Shown: positions 1 to 7,866, numbered from the stretch's first letter. The stretch: 64,000 nt of DNA from Flavobacterium sp. LHD-80 (GCF_030929605.1 NZ_JAVFVS010000008.1:62001-126000), one strand, 5' to 3'. Notes: generated from the letters alone by a model not told the origin. Translations and numbers: made by a program.

Positions 1-90
1 AATCTCAGATTGATTAACGCATAACATTTTTGCAATTGCCGTAGCCCAGCTTCCTCCTCCAATGACTGCAAACTTTAAATTTTCGCTCAT
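1..90 (-). CDS. gpsA: NAD(P)H-dependent glycerol-3-phosphate dehydrogenase, N-terminal fragment
   Basis: Only the first 30 codons are in the window; the rest lies to the left. The reverse complement begins MSENLKFAVIGGGSWATAIA, a Rossmann-fold start with the GxGxxG-like segment GGGSWATA at residues 11-18, which is the N-terminal signature of GpsA (usual form GaGsWGtAlA). GpsA reduces dihydroxyacetone phosphate to sn-glycerol 3-phosphate for phospholipid synthesis in the cytoplasm. A well-formed promoter lies just upstream. Assignment rests on 30 residues, so the family is likely but not proven. Confidence 0.8.
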   Translation of the reverse strand, partial: MSENLKFAVIGGGSWATAIAKMLCVNQSEI

Positions 91-108
91 TATTTTAATA
101 ATTTAAAA

Positions 109-140
109 CAAAAGTACTTAATAATGTAGTAATAATACAA
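109..140 (-). promoter_or_regulatory. Promoter of gpsA
   Basis: On the minus strand a -7 element TACTTTTG (109-116) matches the Bacteroidota consensus TAnnTTTG, with TTG (138-140) 21 bases upstream. Transcription would start near 102, about 12 bases before the gpsA ATG. Confidence 0.55.
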
Positions 141-326
141 AATCTGTTTTAAGAAATTTATGAAAAGCCTTTAAAAACAACGGTTTTTCAAAAGGTTAGA
201 AAAAAAATAAAAAAATATTTCGTCTTCTATACAATAAAATAATAACCCTTACGTTGTAAGTGATTATAAATTAGAATTTTAATGAGTTTAATAAAAATTG
301 AGTTAGTTAGTTTTGTTTTAGTATTT

Positions 327-365
327 TAAAAAGGCGCTCTTAAACTAGTTAAGAACGCCTTTTTT
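327..365 (-). terminator. Terminator after the alcohol dehydrogenase gene
   Basis: The stem arms AAAAAGGCG-tCTTAA and TTAAGa-CGCCTTTTT enclose a loop around ACTAG. T-runs on both sides could make it work in both directions. It lies downstream of the minus-strand gene that ends at 443. Confidence 0.75.
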
Positions 366-375
366 CATTAGTTGG

Positions 376-439
376 CAGTTTTCAGTCTTTTAGTGTTCAC
401 TGTTTACTTTAACTGACCACTAAAAACCTGACCACTGAA
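376..439. repeat. Word-repeat hairpin (TTCAGT / TTTTAGTG)
   Basis: The words CAGTTTTCAGT and TTTTAGTG (376-395) recur as reverse complements (CACTAAAA 418-425, ACTGAA 434-439), so the gap can fold back on itself. Apart from this hairpin, the terminator and the gpsA promoter, I see nothing in 91-442. Confidence 0.5.
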
Positions 440-442
440 TAC

Positions 443-1600
443 TTAATAACTAAGTTCAACGATAGATTTTACTTTTTCTAAAGTTACTAATTGATTTTCT
501 CCTAAACCTTTCCAGCCTCTTTCGTCAAAACGATTTACAATAAAATCAGCTGTTTTTGAGTAATCATCAGTGTATTGAGAAAGTTTTGTGTCCATTCCCA
601 TTGTATGGAAAAACTCCACAGTTTTATTAATTGCTTCTTTTGCTACTTCGTCATCAGAACCAGATAAATTAAAAATTCTTCTTCCGTATTGCGCCAATTT
701 GCCTTTTTTGGTTTCAAACATTACGTTATACAAACTTGGTCCAATAATCGCCAAAGTTCTTGCATGGTCAATTCCGTAAAGTGCAGTCAATTCGTGTCCA
801 ATCATATGGGTTGCCCAGTCTTGCGGAACACCTTTTTGAATCAATCCGTTTAACGCCATGGTACAGCTCCACATAAAATTCGAAGCCAAAGTATAATCTG
901 TTGGATTTTCAACAACTCCTGGACCAACTTGAATTAATGTCTGAAGAATTCCTTCGGCAATTCTGTCTTGGAGAAATCCTTCGTGCGGATACGTTAAGTA
1001 TTGCTCCATTACGTGCGTGTAAGCATCAACAACGCCGTTTTGAATTTGTCTTTTAGGTAAAGAAGCAATTACAGTTGGATCGCAAATGGAGAATTTAGGG
1101 AATAACGCGCTTCCGCCAAAAGCCAGTTTTTCTTGAGTTGATTCAATCGTAACTACAGATCCTGAATTCATTTCACTTCCTGTTGCCGGCAATGTCAAAA
1201 CAGTTCCAAAAGGAATTGCATTTTCCTTAATCAAAATTCTTTTTTGAAGAATATCAATTGGGTTTCCTTCAAAATTCACTGCAGCCGAAATAAATTTCAC
1301 ACCGTCAATTACAGATCCACCGCCAACAGCAAGAATAAAATCAATTTTTTCTGCTTTGATGATTTCAACAGCTTTCATTAAAGTTTCGAATCGCGGATTT
1401 GGCTCGATGCCACTAAATTCTACAATTTCAAAACCTTTTAAGTTTGCGATTACTTGATCGTAAACACCATTTTTAAAAATACTTCCGCCACCGTAGGCCA
1501 ATAAGATTTTAGCATCTTTTGGAACTAAAGTCGAAAGTTTCTCAATTTGTCCTTTTCCGAAAATCAAATTTGTCGGATTGTATAATTCAAAGTTTAGCAT
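443..1600 (-). CDS. yqhD: Iron-containing (YqhD-type) NADPH-dependent alcohol dehydrogenase
   Basis: Class III metal-dependent alcohol dehydrogenase of 385 residues; E. coli YqhD has 387 and aligns nearly end to end from memory. The family reduces short-chain and lipid-peroxidation aldehydes with NADPH in the cytoplasm. Visible marks are the GGGS nucleotide-binding loop (93-96), TLPATGSE (136-143), and the metal ligands D192, H196, H265 and H279, matching YqhD D194, H198, H267 and H281. It stands alone with its own terminator. The downstream gap toward gpsA and the upstream gap toward the DJ-1 gene both hold word-repeat hairpins. A detoxifying aldehyde-reductase role is inferred; the substrate is not visible. 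Confidence 0.9.
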   Translation of the reverse strand: MLNFELYNPTNLIFGKGQIEKLSTLVPKDAKILLAYGGGSIFKNGVYDQVIANLKGFEIVEFSGIEPNPRFETLMKAVEIIKAEKIDFILAVGGGSVIDGVKFISAAVNFEGNPIDILQKRILIKENAIPFGTVLTLPATGSEMNSGSVVTIESTQEKLAFGGSALFPKFSICDPTVIASLPKRQIQNGVVDAYTHVMEQYLTYPHEGFLQDRIAEGILQTLIQVGPGVVENPTDYTLASNFMWSCTMALNGLIQKGVPQDWATHMIGHELTALYGIDHARTLAIIGPSLYNVMFETKKGKLAQYGRRIFNLSGSDDEVAKEAINKTVEFFHTMGMDTKLSQYTDDYSKTADFIVNRFDERGWKGLGENQLVTLEKVKSIVELSY

Positions 1601-1608
1601 TTTTTTTA

Positions 1609-1781
1609 AGGTTCTAAGATGCTAAGGTTTTGAGGTTCTAAGTTTTTTTCTTTGAACTTATTCAGTAAACTTAGCATCGTTAATTATTTAATTTTTTATT
1701 AATTCGAGAGAATAAGGGAATGAGTCATTAAGTTACTAAGAGAAAAACTTAGAACCTTAGCAACTCAGTTCCTTAGTCCCT
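1609..1781. repeat. Word-repeat hairpin (GGTTCTAAG / CTTAGAACC)
   Basis: The words GGTTCTAAG and GCTAAGG are repeated on the left, and their reverse complements on the right. A 15-bp perfect inverted match joins 1633-1647 to 1743-1757. It fills most of the gap between the alcohol dehydrogenase start and the DJ-1 gene end. Confidence 0.6.
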
Positions 1782-1784
1782 TTT

Positions 1785-2546
1785 TTAGTTCAATTTCTGT
1801 AATAATTTGCCAGCCACTAGTTTAGATGATGCTGGATTTTGTCCTGTAATTAAAAGTCCATCTTCGACTGCGTATGGTTGCCAATTTGGTCCTTTTGAAA
1901 AAATTCCTCCATTTGAAGCTAATGCATCTTCTAATAAAAACGGAACTACTTTAGTTAAACCAACAGCTTCTTCCTCTTCATTAGTAAAACCGGTTATTTT
2001 TTTGCCTTTTACTAAATAAGCACCATTAACTTTTACATTTTTTAATACAGCAGGTGCATGGCAAACAAAAGCAACGGGCTTATTGTGTGTGTAAAAAGAT
2101 TCGATCAAAGCAATTGAACTTCTGTCTTCGACTAAATCCCAAAGCGGACCGTGACCTCCTGGATAAAAAACAGCATCGTAGTCTTTTTGGTTTACTGTCG
2201 AAAGTTTTAAAGTATGTTTTAATTTTTCTTGTAAAACCTTATCTGCATCAAAACGTTTTGTGTCTTCAGTTGCAGAAGATGGATCGGCACTTTTTGGGTC
2301 AATTGGAGGTTGTCCTCCAAGCGGTGATGCAATTGTGATTTCCACTCCTTGATCTAATAATTCATAATAGGGTGCAGCAAATTCTTCTGACCAAAATCCT
2401 GTTTTTTCTCCTGTATTGCCCAGTTTATCATTGCTGGTGACAACAAATAATACTTTTTTCATACTTTTTTTATTTGATTTTTGAGCCAAAGCAGTTGTGC
2501 TTACAGCTGTAAATGCAATTATTGCGAGTAATGCTATTTTCTTCAT
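1785..2546 (-). CDS. Secreted DJ-1/PfpI (Hsp31-like) family protein
   Basis: 253 residues. Residues 1-21 form a signal peptide ending in Ala-Gln, so the protein is probably periplasmic. The remainder is a DJ-1/PfpI domain: nucleophile elbow VAFVCHAPAVL with C162-H163, WSEEFAAPY (52-60) with the Glu that buffers the cysteine in this superfamily, and YPGGHGPLWDL (128-138). The pattern is that of the Hsp31/glyoxalase III branch, known for chaperone activity and glutathione-independent methylglyoxal conversion. It is transcribed divergently from a LysR regulator 85 bases away, a common arrangement for a regulator and its target. The enzymatic role is inferred from the family only. Confidence 0.85.
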   Translation of the reverse strand: MKKIALLAIIAFTAVSTTALAQKSNKKSMKKVLFVVTSNDKLGNTGEKTGFWSEEFAAPYYELLDQGVEITIASPLGGQPPIDPKSADPSSATEDTKRFDADKVLQEKLKHTLKLSTVNQKDYDAVFYPGGHGPLWDLVEDRSSIALIESFYTHNKPVAFVCHAPAVLKNVKVNGAYLVKGKKITGFTNEEEEAVGLTKVVPFLLEDALASNGGIFSKGPNWQPYAVEDGLLITGQNPASSKLVAGKLLQKLN

Positions 2547-2562
2547 AAGATTAAATTTTTGT

Positions 2563-2612
2563 CAAATTTACGTCTTAAGTGATATTAGTAAAAATAAAAT
2601 AAACTATGTTTG
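2563..2612. promoter_or_regulatory. Divergent promoters of the DJ-1 and LysR genes
   Basis: The minus strand carries TAAATTTG (2563-2570) for the DJ-1 gene and the plus strand carries TATGTTTG (2605-2612) for the LysR gene; both match TAnnTTTG exactly. Neither has a clear -33 TTG, consistent with dependence on an activator such as the LysR protein. Leaders would be only 10-15 bases. Confidence 0.5.
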
Positions 2613-2631
2613 TTATAAATAAATTTATGTC

Positions 2632-3537
2632 ATGGTAAATCTAGAATGGTACAGAACATTTAAGGCTGTTTATAAAAATGGAAATTTTTCAGTTGCAGCA
2701 AAAGAATTATTTATGAGCCAGCCTGCGGTAAGTCAGCAAATTTCTATGTTAGAAGCTCATGTTGGTAATAAATTATTTAATCGAAAGTCAAAAGGCGTAG
2801 AACCAACCGAATACGCTAAGTTACTGAATAATTTGATAATAGATGCGCTGGACCGACTCGAAAGCGTCGAAACTGGTTTCAGAGCAAAGGCCGAAGATGC
2901 AAATCGGTTAATTTCGGTTGGAATTTCTAGACATCTTTTTGACTGTGTCGGTGCGCTTTTAATTTCAAAGTTTGATTTGATTGATTTTACCTTTGCAGAA
3001 AATGATGAGCTTTTTGATTTGGTAAATTCTAAAAAGCTTGACTTTGCGATTACGACAAAAAGATTTGACACTTTTGATACCATTTACGAGATTGTCGGCA
3101 AAATAAAACTGATATTGGTTGCGCCATCAAGTTTAGATATAACAGAATTTCGTCAAAGATTAAAAGCCGATAACTTTACAGAAATTGAACAATGGCTAAA
3201 TGCCCAGAAATGGTACAGTCATGATGCTAGAATTCCGCATATAAAACTTTTTTGGCTTCATGCTTTTAATAAAAAAAGGCCGTCAATGGTTCCAAATTAT
3301 ATTATTCCTTCGGAATCAGAAATGCTTAGGCTTTTGGCTAAAAATGAAGGAATAGCAGCAACGTGGAATTGCAATGCGAGAAATTATATTAAAGAAAATA
3401 AATTGCAACTGGTTTGGAACAGTTTTCACGTTCCAGAAGAATTTGTGTATTTATTGGCTCCAAAAAATAACAACTTAAAATCGTTTTTTGATACTATCGA
3501 GAAAGAACTGAAACTGTTTTTTGGTAATAGATTGTAA
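2632..3537 (+). CDS. LysR-family transcriptional regulator
   Basis: 301 residues, the usual size. The N-terminal winged helix-turn-helix spans about residues 3-62 (LEWYRTFKAVYKNGNFSVAA, then SQPAVSQQISMLEAHVG), the LysR signature with the recognition helix around QPAVSQQI. The rest is an effector-binding domain (about 85-295). LysR proteins usually bind the shared promoter region of a divergent gene and switch it in response to a small molecule, so the secreted DJ-1 protein at 1785-2546 is the obvious candidate target. The ligand cannot be read from the sequence. Confidence 0.9.
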   Translation: MVNLEWYRTFKAVYKNGNFSVAAKELFMSQPAVSQQISMLEAHVGNKLFNRKSKGVEPTEYAKLLNNLIIDALDRLESVETGFRAKAEDANRLISVGISRHLFDCVGALLISKFDLIDFTFAENDELFDLVNSKKLDFAITTKRFDTFDTIYEIVGKIKLILVAPSSLDITEFRQRLKADNFTEIEQWLNAQKWYSHDARIPHIKLFWLHAFNKKRPSMVPNYIIPSESEMLRLLAKNEGIAATWNCNARNYIKENKLQLVWNSFHVPEEFVYLLAPKNNNLKSFFDTIEKELKLFFGNRL

Positions 3538-3601
3538 TTTGTAATCAATTGAAATGCAGAAAAATAGTGATTTTAAAGTGTGAAAATTCTTTAATTATGT
3601 T

Positions 3602-3631
3602 TTGAATTTGTTTTTTAAAGAGATAAATTTG
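3602..3631 (+). promoter_or_regulatory. Promoter of the PKD lipoprotein
   Basis: TTG (3602-3604), a 19-base spacer, then TAAATTTG (3624-3631): a full match to the Bacteroidota consensus TTG-N17-23-TAnnTTTG. Predicted start near 3638. Confidence 0.65.
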
Positions 3632-3659
3632 AGAAACGAACCACTAAAAGTTTTCAATT

Positions 3660-4031
3660 ATGAAAAAGATCACAACAATTTTGATGCTTACTTTGATGTT
3701 CTTTATGAATAATTCTTGCAGTAAGAGTGACGATGCTGCAATTGTAGATTGTTTTGGAGAGTCAATTTTAACTGAATTAAAACATTCAGCAGATGCTGGT
3801 AATTCGAAAATTATAAATTACTCAATTCAATATAGCGGAAGCAATTCTGTAGGCTCTGTAAAATGGAATTTTGGTGACGGAACTCCTGTTCAAACCGTAA
3901 GCAGTGCGACTGGAGCGGTATCGCATACGTACACAACTGCTGGTACTTTTGAAGTAAAAGCTGACGTGGCAATTTCAAAAGGCGGAGGAAGCTGTACAGT
4001 AAGTCCAAAGAAAAGTGTCACAGTGAATTAG
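3660..4031 (+). CDS. Small PKD-domain lipoprotein
   Basis: 123 residues. The signal peptide ends in a lipobox with Cys20, followed by SKSDD; acidic residues just after the lipidated Cys are typical of Bacteroidota surface lipoproteins. Residues about 45-123 are one PKD (Ig-like) domain: VKWNFGDG (67-74), then SHTYTTAGTFEVKADV and a final VTVN strand. It carries a single binding-type domain and no catalytic region, so a surface adhesion or carbohydrate-contact role is only a guess. It has its own promoter and terminator and forms a single-gene unit. Confidence 0.8.
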   Translation: MKKITTILMLTLMFFMNNSCSKSDDAAIVDCFGESILTELKHSADAGNSKIINYSIQYSGSNSVGSVKWNFGDGTPVQTVSSATGAVSHTYTTAGTFEVKADVAISKGGGSCTVSPKKSVTVN

Positions 4032-4040
4032 TATAAAATA

Positions 4041-4072
4041 AAAAAGCCTGAATTTTAAATTCAGGCTTTTTT
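4041..4072. terminator. Bidirectional terminator between the lipoprotein gene and nadD
   Basis: AAAAAGCCTGAATTT pairs with AAATTCAGGCTTTTT, with A/T runs on both sides, between convergent genes. Confidence 0.8.
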
Positions 4073-4113
4073 ATTTTATTGCTTTGTATTTGTCAAATGA
4101 CAATATTATGTAT

Positions 4114-4695
4114 CTACTTTTTATAAAAATTATTGTGATCAATATAATCCCAAACTTTTGGCGGTAATAAAGGTTGAATATTTTTTCCTTCTTTAATGCT
4201 GTTTCTTATAAAAGTAGATGAAATTTCAACAATTGGCGCATCAATAATATGAACTTTTGGATGCGATTTCAATTCGATATTTTCCTCTTCTTCAGAAATG
4301 CGAGGATAAACGTAAATGTCGTAATGATCTAAAATTACTTCGTAGTTTTTCCATTTATGAAGCGTTTTTAAATTGTCTTCGCCCATAATCAAAGAGAAAT
4401 CATGATTTGGATATTTCTCCTGCAAATGAACTAAAGTATTTACCGTATAATTAGGCTGTGGTAATTTGAATTCAATATCCGAAGGTTTAATTTTTGGATA
4501 ATCTTCAGTTGCCAAATAAACCATTTGAAGGCGCTGTTGGTCGTCTAATAAAGTTGCCTTCTTTTTTAACGGATTGTGAGGCGTAACCACCATCCAGACC
4601 TGGTCTAAATCGGCAAACTCAGCCATGTGATTGGCAATGATTAAATGACCGACATGAATAGGATTATATGTTCCGAAATAAAGACCTATTTTCAT
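4114..4695 (-). CDS. nadD: Nicotinate-nucleotide adenylyltransferase
   Basis: 193 residues, the usual length. Joins nicotinate mononucleotide and ATP to give deamido-NAD in NAD synthesis. The nucleotidylyltransferase signature GTYNPIHVGH is at residues 8-17, MGEDN at 104-108, and the C-terminal ISSTFIR motif at 158-164. Reads in the same direction as gmk and yicC; a frameshifted S23 gene and its flanking repeats separate it from gmk. Likely cotranscribed with gmk or served by an unseen local promoter. Confidence 0.93.
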   Translation of the reverse strand: MKIGLYFGTYNPIHVGHLIIANHMAEFADLDQVWMVVTPHNPLKKKATLLDDQQRLQMVYLATEDYPKIKPSDIEFKLPQPNYTVNTLVHLQEKYPNHDFSLIMGEDNLKTLHKWKNYEVILDHYDIYVYPRISEEEENIELKSHPKVHIIDAPIVEISSTFIRNSIKEGKNIQPLLPPKVWDYIDHNNFYKK

Positions 4696-4708
4696 AGTTC
4701 AAGTGACT

Positions 4709-5116
4709 AGTAATTAGTAAAAAGTGATTAGTCTTTTAATGTCTTGGAAAAAGCATTAATCATTTTTGATTCTTCTTCAATTTGATTTAAAATTTCTTTG
4801 TAAAGAGTTTGGCTAGTAATAAAACCAAGATCATTCGCAATCAGTAATTGAGTTTCAATTTCGAATAATGAACCTCTAGAAATATTTAAAAAATGACTAA
4901 AAGATTTACCTGTATTTCTACCATAGCCTTCTGCTATATTTGACGGAATCGATACAGAAGCTCTTTTTAATTGACTAGTTAGAGCAAATAACTCTTCTTT
5001 AGGGAATGATTTTACCAATTGATAAACTAGAAACAATTTTAATTCCTTTTTGCCAAATCAATAAATCTTTATAAGATCTAATTTCACTCATTTTTTATTG
5101 CTATTTACTAATTACT
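4709..5116. repeat. Inverted repeat pair enclosing the first S23 gene
   Basis: AGTAATTAGTAAA (4709-4721) is matched by TTTACTAATTACT (5104-5116), a perfect 13-bp inverted pair. Each arm also carries a second copy of the word (AGTGATTAGT 4723-4732; ACTAATTACT 5121-5130). The arms enclose exactly the S23/four-helix-bundle gene; its stop codon lies inside the left arm region. Confidence 0.6.
4728..5091 (-). pseudogene. S23 / four-helix-bundle protein gene with a frameshift
   Basis: The natural start appears to be the ATG at 5091-5089, giving MSEIRSYKDLLIWQKGIK, the normal N-terminus of the family (usually 115-125 residues). In that frame translation then ends after 30 residues. The rest of the protein (FLVYQLVKSFPKEELFALTS onward to 4728, with SIPSNIAEGYGR and RGSLFEIETQL) is in another frame. 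Removing one A from the AAAA run at 5037-5040 would restore a continuous reading frame. So the gene is broken, carries a sequencing error, or depends on frameshifting; an internal TTG start at 5036 would drop helix 1. S23 proteins are RNA-associated helical bundles known from 23S rRNA intervening sequences; no enzymatic role is known. Confidence 0.75.
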
Positions 5117-5128
5117 CCTCACTAATTA

Positions 5129-5701
5129 CTATTTAGAAACAAAATCTTTCACCAGCTGATATGCTTCTTCTTTAGCCGTATCTAAATCGTAATTTTTGAT
5201 AATAGTATCAAATTGTGGAGCAGTTGCCAATTCAACAGAAGCTTTTGCAATTCGCATATTAATTTTATCGTCGCTTTCAGTCGAACGTTGTTTTAATCTT
5301 CTTTTAAGTTCGTCAACACTTGGTGGCTTTACAAAAACTGCCAAAGTTTGGTCAGGGAATTTATGCTTGATACGCAATCCTCCGGCAACATCAATATCAA
5401 AAATTACATTTTTTCCTAAAGCCCAGATTCTTTCAATTTCTGCTTTTAAAGTTCCGTAGAAATTATCGCGGTAAACTTCTTCCCATTCTAGAAATTCTTC
5501 GGCTTTAATGTGTTTTTTGAATTGTTCCAGCGAAATAAAATAATAATCCTTTCCGTGTTCTTCTTCTCCGCGTGGGTCGCGTGAAGCTGCAGAGATCGAA
5601 AATTCTAAGTTTAAATCTTCTTTCCCTAATAAATGTTTTACTATAGTTGTTTTTCCTGATCCCGACGGTGCCGAAAAAACAATTAATTTTCCTTTATTCA
5701 T
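5129..5701 (-). CDS. gmk: Guanylate kinase
   Basis: 190 residues. Phosphorylates GMP to GDP with ATP in the cytoplasm, feeding GTP, dGTP and (p)ppGpp pools. The P-loop APSGSGKTT is at 11-19, the GMP-binding segment SAASRDPRGEE at about 37-47, and the lid region around KRRLKQRSTES. Lies downstream of yicC in the same direction, a conserved pairing in many bacteria. The 93-base gap to yicC holds a word-repeat hairpin. Confidence 0.95.
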   Translation of the reverse strand: MNKGKLIVFSAPSGSGKTTIVKHLLGKEDLNLEFSISAASRDPRGEEEHGKDYYFISLEQFKKHIKAEEFLEWEEVYRDNFYGTLKAEIERIWALGKNVIFDIDVAGGLRIKHKFPDQTLAVFVKPPSVDELKRRLKQRSTESDDKINMRIAKASVELATAPQFDTIIKNYDLDTAKEEAYQLVKDFVSK

Positions 5702-5717
5702 TATTGTTATGCTTTAG

Positions 5718-5785
5718 GCTTTAAGCAATATGCTTTAAGCTTTAATATTTGTGCGGTATTTTGCCTATAGCTTATTGCTTAAAGC
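5718..5785. repeat. Word-repeat hairpin (GCTTTAAGCAATA)
   Basis: GCTTTAAGCAATA (5718-5730) and TATTGCTTAAAGC (5773-5785) are a perfect 13-bp inverted pair, with extra copies of GCTTTAAGC between them. Fills the yicC-gmk gap. Confidence 0.6.
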
Positions 5786-5794
5786 TTACAGCGT

Positions 5795-6655
5795 TTAAAG
5801 AACATTTAAAACCTGCTCCTTAATTTTCTCCAATTCATCTTTCATCATCACCACCAATTTTTGCATTTGAGCGTGATTTGATTTAGATCCCATTGTATTG
5901 ATTTCACGACCCATTTCCTGAGTAATAAAACCTAGTTTACGGCCATTAGCTTCTGTTCCTTTAATCGTTTCTAGGAAATAGTCTAAATGATTCGTTAAAC
6001 GTACTTTTTCTTCCGTAATATCAAGTTTCTCTAAATAATAGATTAATTCCTGTTCAAAACGATTTTCATCAACATTAACCTGTAATTCTGAAATTGCAGT
6101 TTGCAAACGATCTTTGATAGCCTGAACACGTTCTGGATCAAGAGCCAAAGCGTCGTCCATATATTGACGAATATTTGCAATTCTAAGGTTGAATTCTTTT
6201 TCAAGCGATTCACCTTCGTCTTTTCTAAAAGTTAAGATGTTCTGTAAAGCTTCTTCAATGATAACCTGAATTTGTTCCCAGTCATTTTCGTCGATTTCTT
6301 CGCGTTCTGTTTTTAATGTATCTGGCATACGAACAGCCATTTTCATTAATTCAGTCACATCAGCGTCTGGATATACTTGTTTAAGTTGCTCAATGTAGTT
6401 TTTTACAACAGGAACGTTTACTTTAGTCGAAGTTTGTTCAGCAGTGCTTTCAATATAGATTCCGAAATCAATTTTTCCTCTTTCTAGTTTCGTAGAGATT
6501 TGCGTTCTTAAACCTAATTCCATTTCGCGGTAAAGCGACGGCATTCTTACGTTTAAATCTAAACCTTTGCTGTTTAGAGATTTTACTTCAACGGTAATTT
6601 TTTTTGTAGGCAATTGCAAAGAAGCTTTGCCAAACCCTGTCATAGATTGTATCAT
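5795..6655 (-). CDS. yicC: YicC family protein (probable endoribonuclease or RNA-decay factor)
   Basis: 286 residues, the usual length. Begins MIQSMTGFGKA, the hallmark of the YicC N-terminal domain (about 1-150), and ends with the DUF1732-type domain (about 200-286) that includes ANGRKLGFITQEMGREINTMGSKS. E. coli YicC promotes decay of small RNAs and has been described as an endoribonuclease. It heads the yicC-gmk-nadD group on the minus strand. In this context it may link RNA turnover to nucleotide metabolism, but the pairing is only positional. Confidence 0.92.
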   Translation of the reverse strand: MIQSMTGFGKASLQLPTKKITVEVKSLNSKGLDLNVRMPSLYREMELGLRTQISTKLERGKIDFGIYIESTAEQTSTKVNVPVVKNYIEQLKQVYPDADVTELMKMAVRMPDTLKTEREEIDENDWEQIQVIIEEALQNILTFRKDEGESLEKEFNLRIANIRQYMDDALALDPERVQAIKDRLQTAISELQVNVDENRFEQELIYYLEKLDITEEKVRLTNHLDYFLETIKGTEANGRKLGFITQEMGREINTMGSKSNHAQMQKLVVMMKDELEKIKEQVLNVL

Positions 6656-6805
6656 ATAATTGAGTATAAAGGCGCAAAGATAATTAAAAGTTTGCTCTGT
6701 TTATGACGTAAAATACTATTCTATTGTATAGAAAGGCTGTTTAATGATTTTTTTCGACGAATTTTCCAATTTTGAAAGACGTTGTTTGGTAATAAAAGAT
6801 AATTT

Positions 6806-6920
6806 GGGCGTGACCCTATTTACAAAAGGCGCTATTTAACCAGCCGCTTATTGTGCGCCTTTCGTAAATAAGGTCGGGCTATCCGCGCTACTTCGGTAGC
6901 CAGCTTCTATCCCTCACGCG
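6806..6920. repeat. Strongly folded intergenic element with a UUCG tetraloop hairpin
   Basis: 6812-6832 pairs with 6855-6875 over 21 positions with only two mismatches (GACC-TATTTAC / GTAAATA-GGTC, then AAAGGCGC / GCGCCTTT). A second hairpin, GCTAC-TTCG-GTAGC (6887-6900), carries the very stable C(UUCG)G loop. GCGTGA (6808-6813) and TCACGC (6914-6919) could close the whole. Its GC content is well above the flanks. The design fits a dispersed repeat or a structured RNA of flavobacterial genomes; I see no second copy here. Nothing else is evident in 6656-6948. Confidence 0.6.
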
Positions 6921-6948
6921 AGCAGTCGTATTAAACAAATCTTGTAAT

Positions 6949-7296
6949 TTAACTTAAAACCTTTATTACCTCTGCTACATTTTTTTGGCTGTTGCCAATG
7001 TAGATCTTCCCATCAATAATAAAAACCGGACGGCTTAAAAAAGTGTAATGTTCTAAAATATACTTTTTAAAATCAGCCTCAGTAAGAGATTTGTTTTTTA
7101 AATCCATTGATTTGTACAATTGTGCTTTCTTGCTAAATAATGCCTCATAGCTTCCAGAAAGCTTGTACATCTCTTCCAGTTCAGCCTCCGTAATTGGGTT
7201 TTGTCTGATGTCCTGAAAAACTAAATTGTTTTCAGGTAAACTTTTAATGATTTTTCGGCAAGTATCGCAAGACGCCAAGTAGTATATTTTGTTCAT
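6949..7296 (-). CDS. ArsC/Spx-like thioredoxin-fold reductase family protein
   Basis: 115 residues, the normal size for the ArsC/Spx family. Begins MNKIYYLASCDTCRK with a C10-x-x-C13 pair at the tip of the thioredoxin-like fold; the conserved Arg-Pro pair is R89-P90 (FLSRPVFIIDGKI). True glutaredoxin-coupled arsenate reductases have one catalytic Cys and an HNPxCGTSR loop, which is missing, so a CxxC disulfide-active YffB/Spx-like protein fits better. No arsenic genes are nearby. The substrate or partner is unknown. Confidence 0.75.
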   Translation of the reverse strand: MNKIYYLASCDTCRKIIKSLPENNLVFQDIRQNPITEAELEEMYKLSGSYEALFSKKAQLYKSMDLKNKSLTEADFKKYILEHYTFLSRPVFIIDGKIYIGNSQKNVAEVIKVLS

Positions 7297-7376
7297 TTTT
7301 TGAGAATTTTGTTAGACATACAAAGAAAATCCATTTAAATCTTAAAATTGTCTAATTTTAGAAAAAAAATATAATT

Positions 7377-7832
7377 ATGAAATCTGTTTTTGAAGTTCAA
7401 AAAACCATTAGAGAAATTCTTTTGAAGATTTTAGACAATCACTCATTAGAACAATTAAACAAAATTCCGGAAGGATTTAGCAATAACCTGATTTGGAATA
7501 TTGCGCATTGCGTAGCATCACAACAAGTTTTAGTCTATAAATTATCAGGTTTGCCAACATTAGCTTCTGAAGAATTTATTTTGAAGTATAGAAAAGGCAC
7601 AAAACCAGAGGGAGATGTTTCTCAAACCGAAGTTGATGAAATCAGGAATTTACTTTCAATAACTTTAGAGAAAACGATTAAAGACTTTGAAGCAAATGTT
7701 TTTGTTGATTATAACGAATATACAACTAGCTTAGGTTATACGCTTAAGGATATTAACGGTGCTCTCGATTTCAATAATTATCATGAAGGAATTCATACCG
7801 GAATTGCAATGAGCATCAGAAAGTTTGTTTAA
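7377..7832 (+). CDS. DinB-like four-helix metalloprotein
   Basis: 151 residues, a single DinB_2-type domain. The three metal-binding histidines expected of the fold are visible: H44 (NIAHCVASQQ) and H136 plus H140 (NNYHEGIHTG). Members include bacillithiol- and mycothiol-dependent transferases and many of unknown function; they bind a divalent metal with a triad of His. Starts 80 bases from the divergent ArsC-like gene and ends at a shared terminator. No partner suggests the substrate. Confidence 0.8.
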   Translation: MKSVFEVQKTIREILLKILDNHSLEQLNKIPEGFSNNLIWNIAHCVASQQVLVYKLSGLPTLASEEFILKYRKGTKPEGDVSQTEVDEIRNLLSITLEKTIKDFEANVFVDYNEYTTSLGYTLKDINGALDFNNYHEGIHTGIAMSIRKFV

Positions 7833-7866
7833 AAAAAAATCCTGCTCCAAGCAGGATTTTTTTTTT
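7832..7866. terminator. Bidirectional terminator between the dinB-like gene and rlpA
   Basis: AAATCCTGC-tccaa-GCAGGATTT flanked by long A and T runs, between two convergent genes whose stop codons nearly touch the stem. Confidence 0.85.

Noticed and set aside
588..779. Short plus-strand frames opposite the alcohol dehydrogenase and many other genes
   Set aside because: Antisense shadows with no family signal, start context or spacing that makes sense.
4728..5036. Calling the first S23 gene intact from a TTG start at 5036
   Set aside because: It would lack helix 1, while the expected N-terminus is clearly present in another frame just upstream.
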